Source of the DNA: Burkholderiales bacterium RIFCSPHIGHO2_12_FULL_61_11
Lineage (GTDB): Bacteria; Pseudomonadota; Gammaproteobacteria; Burkholderiales; Burkholderiaceae_C
Assembly: GCA_001770785.1 (NCBI GenBank)
Contig: MERZ01000145.1
Coordinates: 7,654 to 16,107, forward strand
DNA: 8,454 nucleotides
Direction: 5' to 3'
A program made the translations under genes and the position numbers. This document shows, one piece after another, positions 1 to 6,641 of this stretch. Position 1 is the first letter of the stretch, and each line of letters starts with the position of its first letter. The notes under the pieces are model-generated. The model was not told where the DNA came from and did no database searches. It worked only from the letters and a program-made list of their open reading frames with translations.

Positions 1-652
1 CGGTGGTGCCGCTGGTGTAGATCAGCACCGCGGCTTCGTCGGCCTTGGTCTTGACAGCCGTGAAGGCGCGCTGCTGCGCTGCCAGCGCGCTGGCATAGTC
101 GACATCGCCCTGCCCTCCAGCGGTTCCAGCGGCCACCACCGTGCGCAGCGCCGGGCATTGCGCCCTGACCGCGTTCACGCTGGTAATGGCGCTTTCGTCG
201 CAAATTGCCACCACCGCTTCACTGTCGCGCAGCCGAAACTCCATCGCCTCGGGCCCAAACAGCATGGACAGCGGCATGGCAACCGCACCCATCTGAAACA
301 CCGCCATGTAGGCCACTGCGGTTTCGAAACGCTGCGGCATCACGATGGCGACGCGATCGCCACGCGCCACGCCCAGCCCGGTCAGCACATGACTGAGCGC
401 GTCAGCCGCCTGCTGCAGCTGAAAATAAGTATGAGATATACCTTTAGACCCTGCTGCATGGGCACGGATAGCTATTCTTTTGGCAGCGCGTTGCTTGCCC
501 TTTTCGGCCCTCGCCCAGCGGCTGCAGCAGACCTCGGCGATGTTGAAGAATTCATCGACCTGCCAGCGAAAGCCGCTTTGCAGGTCTGCGTAGTGGTCGG
601 GCAGGTGCTTGTTTGCCACCACGTTCTTGTCGCTGTTTTGACTGCGCTTCAA
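1..652 (-). CDS. AMP-dependent acyl-CoA synthetase, N-terminal part (partial)
   Basis: Members of this ANL superfamily activate a carboxylic acid with ATP to an acyl-adenylate and transfer it to coenzyme A in the cytoplasm. Read on the minus strand, an unbroken frame of 217 codons starts at a TTG (652-650) and leaves through the window edge. The start is chosen because a strong Shine-Dalgarno AAGGAGA lies five bases upstream. Visible family signatures are NIAEVCCSRWA (residues 37-47), GVARGDRVAIVMPQ (94-107), GAVAMPLSMLFGPEA (122-136) and, at the cut end, YTSGTT (212-217), the start of the ATP/AMP-binding P-loop. The adenylation core and C-terminal lid lie outside the window, so substrate cannot be assigned; a short- or medium-chain acyl-CoA ligase is my guess. 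Residues about 57-78 are encoded by an unusual AT-richer segment (see the repeat entry). It is divergent from the hydrolase at 679, which hints at, but does not prove, a shared catabolic role. Confidence 0.92.
   Translation of the reverse strand, partial: MKRSQNSDKNVVANKHLPDHYADLQSGFRWQVDEFFNIAEVCCSRWARAEKGKQRAAKRIAIRAHAAGSKGISHTYFQLQQAADALSHVLTGLGVARGDRVAIVMPQRFETAVAYMAVFQMGAVAMPLSMLFGPEAMEFRLRDSEAVVAICDESAITSVNAVRAQCPALRTVVAAGTAGGQGDVDYASALAAQQRAFTAVKTKADEAAVLIYTSGTT
419..484. repeat. Candidate dispersed repeat embedded in frame in the acyl-CoA synthetase gene
   Basis: This stretch is clearly richer in A and T than the GC-rich gene around it. On the minus strand it contains AATAGCTATCC, then GTGCCCATGCAGCAGGG, then an AT-rich tail. 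From memory this resembles a short intergenic repeat family of Comamonadaceae genomes, which has an AATAGCTATC-like end and a central GCCCATGCAGCA-like block. It is read through in frame as about 22 residues (57-78, RIAIRAHAAGSKG...), between the conserved NIAEVCC block and the conserved ADALSHVL block, where family members vary in length. No second copy was found in the window, so the repeat identity rests on recalled resemblance and composition. It could equally be an ordinary variable loop. Confidence 0.4.
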
Positions 653-669
653 TCGAGTCTCCTTATGAT
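638..669 (+). promoter_or_regulatory. Candidate promoter of the hydrolase gene, implying a leaderless mRNA
   Basis: TTGACT (638-643) and TATGAT (664-669) each match five of six consensus bases, but the spacer is 20 bases, longer than the optimal 17. The likely transcription start, about seven to nine bases after the -10 box, falls at or just before the ATG at 679. No Shine-Dalgarno sequence precedes that ATG, which fits a leaderless or nearly leaderless message. The -10 match is good; the long spacer lowers confidence. Confidence 0.35.
658..664 (-). promoter_or_regulatory. Ribosome binding site that fixes the TTG start of the synthetase
   Basis: On the minus strand the heptamer AAGGAGA is followed by five bases and then the TTG start at 652. 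It is a near-perfect anti-16S match and the main reason to accept a TTG start here. It also falls in the gap between the two divergent genes, and its upstream edge touches the candidate -10 element of the opposite-strand promoter. Confidence 0.75.
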
Positions 670-677
670 CAACCCCC

Positions 678-705
678 AATGTACAAAGAAAAACGAACTT
701 CTCAA
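678..705 (-). promoter_or_regulatory. Candidate sigma-70 promoter of the acyl-CoA synthetase gene
   Basis: Read on the minus strand, TTGAGA (705-700) and TACATT (683-678) are separated by 16 bases. Each hexamer matches the sigma-70 consensus at four or more positions. Transcription would start around 670, giving a short leader that includes the AAGGAGA site. The whole promoter lies inside the first codons of the divergent hydrolase gene, and its -10 box covers that gene's ATG. This is a pattern match only. Confidence 0.4.
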
Positions 706-1602
706 GGCGAGTTTGTCCCTATACGCGGACTCAATTACCACATTGAGCGCTGGCAAAACAGCTCTGGCGTGGCCTCGGCGCTGCCGCCGCTGGTGCTGCT
801 GCATGGCTGGATGGACGTCGGGGCTTCCTATCAGTTCATGGTGGATGCTTTTACCGAAGCCTTTGCGCAGGGCCGCAGCATCATCGCGCCCGACTGGCGC
901 GGCTTCGGCCTCACGAACACCCCCGGGGCCGACCACTACTGGTTTGGCGACTACCTGGCCGACCTCGACTTTCTGCTGGACCATTACGCGCCCAACCAGG
1001 CGGTGGACCTGGTCGGCCACAGCATGGGCGGCAACGTGGCCATGCTGTACGCCGGGGTGCGGCCCGCGCGCATCCGCAAGCTGGTTAATCTGGAAGGCTT
1101 TGGACTGCCGGCCAGCCAGGCCAGCCAGGCCCCTGGCCGCTATGCCCAGTGGATGGACGAGCTCAAAAGCCTGCAGCGAGGCGAGCTGGCCCTTAAAGCC
1201 TACAACGATGTGATCGGCGTTGCGAGGCGGCTCATGAAAACCAATCCCCGGCTGACGCCCGACAAGGCCAACTGGCTGGCCCGCCATTGGGCCCGCCCCG
1301 ACGCCCACGGAAAATGGCAAATTCTGGGGGAAGCCGCGCACAAGGTCACCAGCGCGCAGCTCTACCGCCTCGATGAGGTGATGGAAATTTACCGGCGCAT
1401 CAGCGCGCCCACGCTGGCCATTGAGGCTTCCGACGACTCCATGGCGATCTGGTGGAAAGGCAAATACACCCTGGCCGAGTACCATGAAAGGCTCAAGCAG
1501 GTACCCGATTCACGAGTGGCGGTCGTGCAGGATGCCGGCCACATGCTGCACCATGACCAGCCGGCGCAACTGGCCCGATTGATCGAAGATTTCCTGACCT
1601 GA
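679..1602 (+). CDS. Alpha/beta hydrolase
   Basis: This is a 307-aa serine hydrolase of the alpha/beta fold, probably cytoplasmic since no signal peptide or membrane segment is visible. The oxyanion-hole motif HGWMD is at residues 42-46, the nucleophile elbow GHSMGG at 113-118 (nucleophile S115), the probable acid is D252 or D253 in the SDDS motif, and the catalytic histidine is H288 in AGHML. Length and motif spacing are normal for the family, so the enzyme should be active. The substrate (ester, lactone, epoxide, haloalkane or C-C bond) cannot be read from the sequence. The ATG at 679 is preferred over an in-frame TTG at 613, because the longer form would overlap the divergent synthetase gene by 40 bases and has no ribosome binding site. 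The chosen start also lacks one. The next gene starts 76 bases downstream with no convincing terminator between them. Confidence 0.88.
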   Translation: MYKEKRTSQGEFVPIRGLNYHIERWQNSSGVASALPPLVLLHGWMDVGASYQFMVDAFTEAFAQGRSIIAPDWRGFGLTNTPGADHYWFGDYLADLDFLLDHYAPNQAVDLVGHSMGGNVAMLYAGVRPARIRKLVNLEGFGLPASQASQAPGRYAQWMDELKSLQRGELALKAYNDVIGVARRLMKTNPRLTPDKANWLARHWARPDAHGKWQILGEAAHKVTSAQLYRLDEVMEIYRRISAPTLAIEASDDSMAIWWKGKYTLAEYHERLKQVPDSRVAVVQDAGHMLHHDQPAQLARLIEDFLT

Positions 1603-1678
1603 TTGCGCCTGCCCAGCTTGGGGCTAGGCGGTTAGGGCACACTCAAGCCTTTTTACAGCGCTTCAAGCGGAGACAACG

Positions 1679-4600
1679 ATGACCGGGCCAGCTTATATCC
1701 ATCAGGAAAATTTTCGCCGTATCCTGACGCGAAACATCAGCCTGCCGCTGGGCGTCGGCGTGCTCAGTGCCGCCGTCTTTGTCGCCCTCATCTTTTACCT
1801 GCTGTCAGCCCTGGGCGGGGTCGCGCAAACAGAGCGGGCGATTACCAACGCCAATCTGATCGCCAAGCTGGGCGCCGACATGGAAACCAGCATGTACGGT
1901 TACCTCGTCACCGGCGAAGAACAACTCCTTCAACCTTTTGAAATTGGCAAGCCGCGCATCGCAGCCGAAACAAACACGCTGGCCCTGCTTGTCCGCGACA
2001 ACCAGGCACAGGTCAGCCGGCTTGGGCGCATCGCCGCGCTGCAGGCTCAGTGGAATGAATATGCGCAAAACATTGTTTCCCTTCGCCGCAGAAACCTGGA
2101 CTACCAGCAGCCGGTTCGCTCCGCCGGGGGGAAAAGCCTGACGGATGAAATTCGGCGCGAGTTCGCCGAGTTCATCAGCGTTGAAGAGCGGCTGCTGCAG
2201 CTGCGCAACGATGAGGCCAGAAACACCACTTTTTGGGGCATGGCGGCTTATTTGCTGTTCAGCCTGGGCCTGAGCGGTCTGCTGGCTTTCGTTGGCCGCC
2301 GCGAACTGGTGCAACTGTCGGACACTTACGGCGAGACGGAGCAAAAGCAAGCCGCCACGGCGCTGCTGCTGGATCAGCAGCTTTGGCTGCGCACCGGACA
2401 GCTGCAACTGGCCGAACACACGATCGGCCATCCAGGGGTGGAATCGCTTAGCCGCAGCGTGCTGGAATTCGTGGCGCGTTATCTTGATGCTGCCGTGGCC
2501 GCCTTGTATGTGCGGGAAGACAACGGCAGCCTGCGGCGTGTGGCGGCCTATGGCTTGCGTAAGGATGATGAAGAAACAGAGCAATCGTTTTACAGTGCCG
2601 AAGGCCTGGTCGGCCAGGCCGCTCTTGAAAACCGTGTGCTGCAACTCAACGACTTGCCCGAAAACTACCTGAAAGTCACCTCGGGCCTTGGCCAGGGCGC
2701 GCCGCGTCATGTGCTGGTAGTGCCGGTGCAAAACGAGGGACAGGTCAACGGCGTGCTCGAACTCGGGTTTCTGCGGGCGCTCGGCCCGCGCGATCTGGAG
2801 TTCGTCAACATGATCGCCACCAATATTGGCAATTCCATCCACGCGGCGCTTTATCGCCGGCGCCTTCAGGACGTGCTGGCGGAAAGCCAGCAACTCAACG
2901 AAGACCTGCAATCGCAGCAGGAAGAACTGCGCACGGTCAACGAAGAGCTGGAAGAGAAGTCGCGGGTACTCAAGGAGTATCAGGTGAACCTGGAAAACCA
3001 GCAGGCTGAGCTTGAGCAAACCAACCACCGGCTGTCCGAGGTCGCCTTGTCGCTGGACCAGAAAAACATGGCGCTCAATCAGGCGCAAATCCAGCTGGAA
3101 GAGCGTGCCGAAGAATTGAGCCGGGCCAGCCGCTACAAATCCGAGTTTCTGGCCAACATGTCGCACGAACTGCGTACGCCTCTTAACAGCTCACTCATCC
3201 TGGCCAAGCTGCTGTCGGATAACCCCAAGGGCAATCTCGATGACGAGCAAGTCAAGTTCGCGCAGTCCATTTACTCGGCAGGCAATGACCTGCTCAACCT
3301 GATCAACGACATTCTCGATATATCCAAGGTTGAAGCCGGCAAACTCGAGCTCGCCCCCGAGGACATCGCCATTGACAAACTGGTTGATTCGCTCAAAAGA
3401 ACCTTTGAGCCGATGGCCAACCAGAAAAAACTTGAGTTCGAAGTCGATGTCGAACAGGGCACGCCAGCCACTCTGGTCACCGATCGCCAGCGCCTCGAGC
3501 AGGTGCTGAAAAACCTGCTCTCCAACGCCATCAAATTCACCGAAACAGGCGAGGTCAGGCTCACCGTCTCGGAGCAGCCCGGCGGCTTCATTGCATTTGC
3601 CGTGCAGGACTCGGGCATCGGCATTCGTCAGGACCAGCAGCCGCTTATTTTTGAGGCGTTCCACCAGGCCGATGGCACGACCAGCCGGCGCTACGGCGGC
3701 ACCGGCCTGGGCCTGTCGATCTCACGCGACCTCGCCACGCTGCTGGGCGGCTCCATCACGGTGCAAAGCAGCGAAGGCCAAGGCAGCCTCTTCACCCTGC
3801 TGCTGCCTCGCAACTGGAGCCCAATGCCCGCGGCAGCGGAGTCGTCACTGGCCCCGCCATTAGCCAAACCCGCACCGCCCGCGCAGCCAGCCGCCCAAGG
3901 CAGCGCAACATTGCCTGGCGCTGCCGAGCCTGCGGCCGCGCCGGCGCCAATTTTTGCCGATGACAGGCACCAGGCGACCGGCACCCGTCTGGCGCTGGTG
4001 ATTGAAGACGATGTATCTTTTGCGCAGATTCTGTACGACCTGGCCCATGAGCTGCACTACAGTTGCCTGGTCGCGCACAGCGCGGAAGACGGTTTTGCCC
4101 TCGCGACGCAGTTTGTCCCGGCCGCCATTTTGCTCGACATGGGCCTGCCGGACCGCCCGGGCCTGCAACTGCTGCAACGGCTTAAAGATACTCCGCAGAC
4201 ACGCCATATCCCCGTGCATGTGGTGTCGGCCTTTGACCGCAAGGAAGCGGCCCTGCAGATGGGTGCAATCGGTTACGCGCTCAAGCCGACAACGCGCGAG
4301 CAGCTCAAGGCGGTGTTTAAAAAGCTGGAAGCCAAACTGACGCAGAAGGTCAAGCGCGTGCTGCTGGTCGAGGACGACGCCTTGCAGCGTGCCAGCGTGA
4401 CGCGGCTGATTGTCGATGACGACGTGGAAATCACGGCGGTGGCTACTGGCAAGGAAGCACTGGCGCTGCTGGCCGGCACCATTTTTGACTGCATGATCAT
4501 TGACCTGAAGCTGCCCGACATTCAGGGCTATGAGCTGCTCCAGCGCATGGCAGCCGAAGAGATCATCTCCTTCCCGCCCGTCATTGTGTACACCGGACGC

Positions 4601-5167
4601 AATCTGACGCGCCAGGAAGAAGCCGACCTGCTGAAGTATTCACGCTCCATTATCATCAAAGGCGCGCGCTCGCCCGAGCGGCTGCTTGATGAAGTCACGC
4701 TCTTCCTGCACAAGGTGGAGTCGAAATTGTCGGAGGAGCGGCAAACCATGCTGAAGATTTCGCGGAGCCGGGACCGGGTCTTTGAAGGCCGAAAGATTCT
4801 TCTGGTTGACGACGACGTGCGAAACATCTTCGCGCTGACCAGCGCGCTGGAGCAAAAAGGCGTGCGGGTCGAGATCGGCCGCAACGGTTTTGAAGCCATC
4901 CGCAAGCTTGACGAGGTCAGCGATATCGACCTGGTGCTGATGGACGTGATGATGCCGGGCATGGATGGTCTGGAAGCCACGCGCCGCATCCGCAAGGATC
5001 GGCGGTTCCAGAAATTGCCCATCATTGCCATCACGGCCAAGGCCATGAAGGACGACCAGGAGCAATGCCTCAACGCCGGCACCAACGACTACCTGGCCAA
5101 GCCCATCGATCTGGACCGGCTGTTTTCACTGCTGCGCGTCTGGATGCCGCACATGGAACGCGTCTGA
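1679..5167 (+). CDS. Membrane-bound hybrid histidine kinase: CHASE3-GAF-HisKA-HATPase-REC-REC-REC
   Basis: This 1162-aa sensor kinase autophosphorylates a histidine in response to a signal and passes phosphate to aspartates in receiver domains. In order it has: membrane segment 1 (about 23-45); a periplasmic CHASE3-like domain (about 47-180, with [16 protein letters not shown]); membrane segment 2 (about 186-205); GAF (about 245-390); a long Gln/Glu-rich coiled coil (about 395-485); HisKA with phosphorylatable H496 in SHELRTP; an HATPase with N-box N612/N616, G1 box DSGIGI (644-649) and G2 box GGTGLGLS (673-680); and an Ala/Pro-rich linker (about 713-768). Three receivers follow: REC1 (D777, D778, phospho-site D820, K869), REC2 (D899, D900, D942, K994) and REC3 (D1045, D1046, D1089, T1119, K1141). 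All catalytic residues are present. The start is supported by GCGGAGA five bases upstream. No Hpt or output domain is fused. The stop codon abuts the cheR-like ATG. The signal is unknown. Confidence 0.95.
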   Translation: MTGPAYIHQENFRRILTRNISLPLGVGVLSAAVFVALIFYLLSALGGVAQTERAITNANLIAKLGADMETSMYGYLVTGEEQLLQPFEIGKPRIAAETNTLALLVRDNQAQVSRLGRIAALQAQWNEYAQNIVSLRRRNLDYQQPVRSAGGKSLTDEIRREFAEFISVEERLLQLRNDEARNTTFWGMAAYLLFSLGLSGLLAFVGRRELVQLSDTYGETEQKQAATALLLDQQLWLRTGQLQLAEHTIGHPGVESLSRSVLEFVARYLDAAVAALYVREDNGSLRRVAAYGLRKDDEETEQSFYSAEGLVGQAALENRVLQLNDLPENYLKVTSGLGQGAPRHVLVVPVQNEGQVNGVLELGFLRALGPRDLEFVNMIATNIGNSIHAALYRRRLQDVLAESQQLNEDLQSQQEELRTVNEELEEKSRVLKEYQVNLENQQAELEQTNHRLSEVALSLDQKNMALNQAQIQLEERAEELSRASRYKSEFLANMSHELRTPLNSSLILAKLLSDNPKGNLDDEQVKFAQSIYSAGNDLLNLINDILDISKVEAGKLELAPEDIAIDKLVDSLKRTFEPMANQKKLEFEVDVEQGTPATLVTDRQRLEQVLKNLLSNAIKFTETGEVRLTVSEQPGGFIAFAVQDSGIGIRQDQQPLIFEAFHQADGTTSRRYGGTGLGLSISRDLATLLGGSITVQSSEGQGSLFTLLLPRNWSPMPAAAESSLAPPLAKPAPPAQPAAQGSATLPGAAEPAAAPAPIFADDRHQATGTRLALVIEDDVSFAQILYDLAHELHYSCLVAHSAEDGFALATQFVPAAILLDMGLPDRPGLQLLQRLKDTPQTRHIPVHVVSAFDRKEAALQMGAIGYALKPTTREQLKAVFKKLEAKLTQKVKRVLLVEDDALQRASVTRLIVDDDVEITAVATGKEALALLAGTIFDCMIIDLKLPDIQGYELLQRMAAEEIISFPPVIVYTGRNLTRQEEADLLKYSRSIIIKGARSPERLLDEVTLFLHKVESKLSEERQTMLKISRSRDRVFEGRKILLVDDDVRNIFALTSALEQKGVRVEIGRNGFEAIRKLDEVSDIDLVLMDVMMPGMDGLEATRRIRKDRRFQKLPIIAITAKAMKDDQEQCLNAGTNDYLAKPIDLDRLFSLLRVWMPHMERV

Positions 5168-6031
5168 ATGCCGAAAAGAATCTCCACTGTGGTGCCTCCC
5201 CCAGACGTGGCGGCCGCAGCCAGCTCTGCCGAGACGGAGCTGCGCCTGTTGATGGAAGCGATTTACCTCAAGTACAGCTACGACTTTCGCGACTATGCGG
5301 GCGCATCGCAAAAACGCCGGGTCCTGCAGGCCCTCCAGCAATTGGACTGCCCGACGATTCCAGCCCTGCAGGCTAAAGTCCTGCACGATCCGGCGGTATT
5401 CATGCAGTTGCTGCAGTATCTGACGATTCCGGTCAGCGAGATGTTCCGCGACCCGCCGTTTTTTTTGGCCCTGCGCCAGCAGGTCATACCGCGACTGCAG
5501 ACCTATCCTTCGCTCAAGATCTGGATTGCCGGCTGCAGCACCGGCGAAGAAGCCTATTCGCTGGCCATCCTCTTGCGGGAAGAAGGTCTGCTGGAGCGCT
5601 CGCTGATTTATGCCACCGACATCAACGCGAAGTCACTGGGCAAGGCACGGCGGGGTATCTTCTCGCGGGGCAGCATCCAGGGCCACACGGCCAATTACCA
5701 GAAAGCCGGTGGCAAGCAGGCATTTTCCGAGTACTACACCGCCGCTTACGACAGCGCTATTTTCGACAAGTCGCTGTCTGAAAACATCACTTTTGCCGAC
5801 CACAGTCTGGCAACCGACAATGTGTTTTCCGAAACCCAGCTGGTGCTGTGCCGCAATGTGCTGATCTATTTCAACAAGAAGCTGCAGGATCGCGCACTGG
5901 GCCTGTTTCATGAATCACTGAGCCACCGCGGTTTTCTCGGCCTGGGAAGCAAGGAGAGCCTGGAGTATTCCGCCTACGCCACACGCTTTGAGCCGCTGGA
6001 CAGGCGCGCGCGAATTTTCCGCAAGTTATAG
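5168..6031 (+). CDS. cheR: CheR-type protein-glutamate O-methyltransferase
   Basis: CheR enzymes methylate glutamate side chains of receptors using S-adenosylmethionine. This 287-aa protein has the helical N-terminal domain (about 20-100) carrying SEMFRDP (90-96), the counterpart of the TxFFR motif. The Rossmann-fold domain follows, with the SAM-binding motif AGCSTGEEAYS (121-131), acidic TD (150-151) and the conserved CRNVLIYF (228-235). All expected SAM-binding residues are present. The ATG follows the upstream TGA with no gap, which indicates translational coupling to the hybrid kinase. No chemoreceptor, CheA or CheW is encoded nearby, so flagellar chemotaxis is not implied; the target may be one of the adjacent kinases or an unlinked receptor. 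A run of eight T residues at 5459-5466 encodes F98-F99-L100. The family assignment is firm and the substrate is unknown. Confidence 0.93.
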   Translation: MPKRISTVVPPPDVAAAASSAETELRLLMEAIYLKYSYDFRDYAGASQKRRVLQALQQLDCPTIPALQAKVLHDPAVFMQLLQYLTIPVSEMFRDPPFFLALRQQVIPRLQTYPSLKIWIAGCSTGEEAYSLAILLREEGLLERSLIYATDINAKSLGKARRGIFSRGSIQGHTANYQKAGGKQAFSEYYTAAYDSAIFDKSLSENITFADHSLATDNVFSETQLVLCRNVLIYFNKKLQDRALGLFHESLSHRGFLGLGSKESLEYSAYATRFEPLDRRARIFRKL

Positions 6032-6041
6032 GCCAGCCCTG

Positions 6042-6641
6042 ATGAAGCTTGGGCAAACTGCAAAAGAACAGCGAATCGAAGCCGTGATGATTGGCGCTTC
6101 GGCCGGCGGCGTGACGGCCTTGCTGACCCTGCTGACGGGGCTGCCAGCCAGCTTCCACCTACCGATGGTGGCGGTGCTGCATTTGCCAGACGATAGGGAC
6201 AGCCTGCTGACCGAAATTTTCCAGCACCGGCTGCCGATCGCGGTGCGCGAGGCAGCCGACAAGGAAAGCATCGCACCGGCCACGCTGTATTTCGCACCGC
6301 CGGGCTACCACCTGTCGGTGGAAATGGATCGGACTTTTTCATTGAGCTGCGAAGCGCCGGTGCATTATTCACGCCCCTCGATTGACGTGCTGATGGCTTC
6401 TGCCGCGGACGCCTACGGCGCAAGCCTGGCCGGCATTTTGCTCACTGGCGCCAATTTTGACGGGGCCGCCGGACTGGCTAAAATACGTCAGCAAGGCGGA
6501 CTCACCGTAGTGCAAGACCCGGCCGAAGCCGAGGTCGCCACCATGCCGGAAGCGGCCATCCGCAAACTGCGCCCAAATTTGATTCTCACTCTGGACGGCA
6601 TCCGCAGCCTGCTCCTCAAACTGGATAGAAATTCATGCTGA
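6042..6641 (+). CDS. cheB: CheB-type protein-glutamate methylesterase, receiver-less
   Basis: CheB enzymes hydrolyse glutamyl methyl esters, and sometimes deamidate glutamines, on receptors, which reverses CheR. The 199-aa product is only the catalytic domain. The triad is visible as S20 in GASAGG (18-23), H47 in AVLHLP (44-49) and D140 in LTGANFDGA (134-142). Other family blocks are RPSIDVLM (111-118) and TVVQDP (155-160). The usual N-terminal receiver and linker, through which CheA controls CheB, are absent, so control must come from a partner or be constitutive. The ATG at 6042, ten bases after the cheR stop, is preferred over an in-frame TTG at 5988 that lies inside cheR. Its ribosome binding site is weak, which suits coupled translation. 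The 3' end overlaps the next gene by seven bases. Confidence 0.92.
   Translation: MKLGQTAKEQRIEAVMIGASAGGVTALLTLLTGLPASFHLPMVAVLHLPDDRDSLLTEIFQHRLPIAVREAADKESIAPATLYFAPPGYHLSVEMDRTFSLSCEAPVHYSRPSIDVLMASAADAYGASLAGILLTGANFDGAAGLAKIRQQGGLTVVQDPAEAEVATMPEAAIRKLRPNLILTLDGIRSLLLKLDRNSC

Noticed and set aside
158..1213. A 351-codon plus-strand frame spanning the synthetase and hydrolase genes
   Set aside because: It runs antisense to the synthetase and then out of frame through the hydrolase; its low-complexity Arg/Ala/Trp/Pro-rich translation is typical of an off-frame reading.
649..1485. A 278-codon minus-strand frame across the hydrolase gene
   Set aside because: It is a shadow of the alpha/beta hydrolase, whose catalytic triad is intact on the plus strand; the antisense product has no family signature.
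1607..1629. Possible terminator hairpin after the hydrolase gene (GCCTGCCC pairing with GGGCTAGGC, one bulge)
   Set aside because: The stem contains a bulge and no T-run follows directly; the nearest T5 is about 20 bases further on, so it does not meet the pattern of an intrinsic terminator.
1805..3166. A 453-codon open frame on the minus strand, antisense to the hybrid kinase
   Set aside because: It mirrors the coding strand of a gene whose domains and catalytic motifs are unmistakable. Long antisense frames are common in GC-rich genes, and its translation shows no recognisable domain.
5988..6041. An upstream TTG start for the cheB-like gene that would add 18 residues
   Set aside because: It lies inside the cheR-like gene, has no proper ribosome binding site, and the added residues resemble nothing in the CheB family; the ATG at 6042 fits better.
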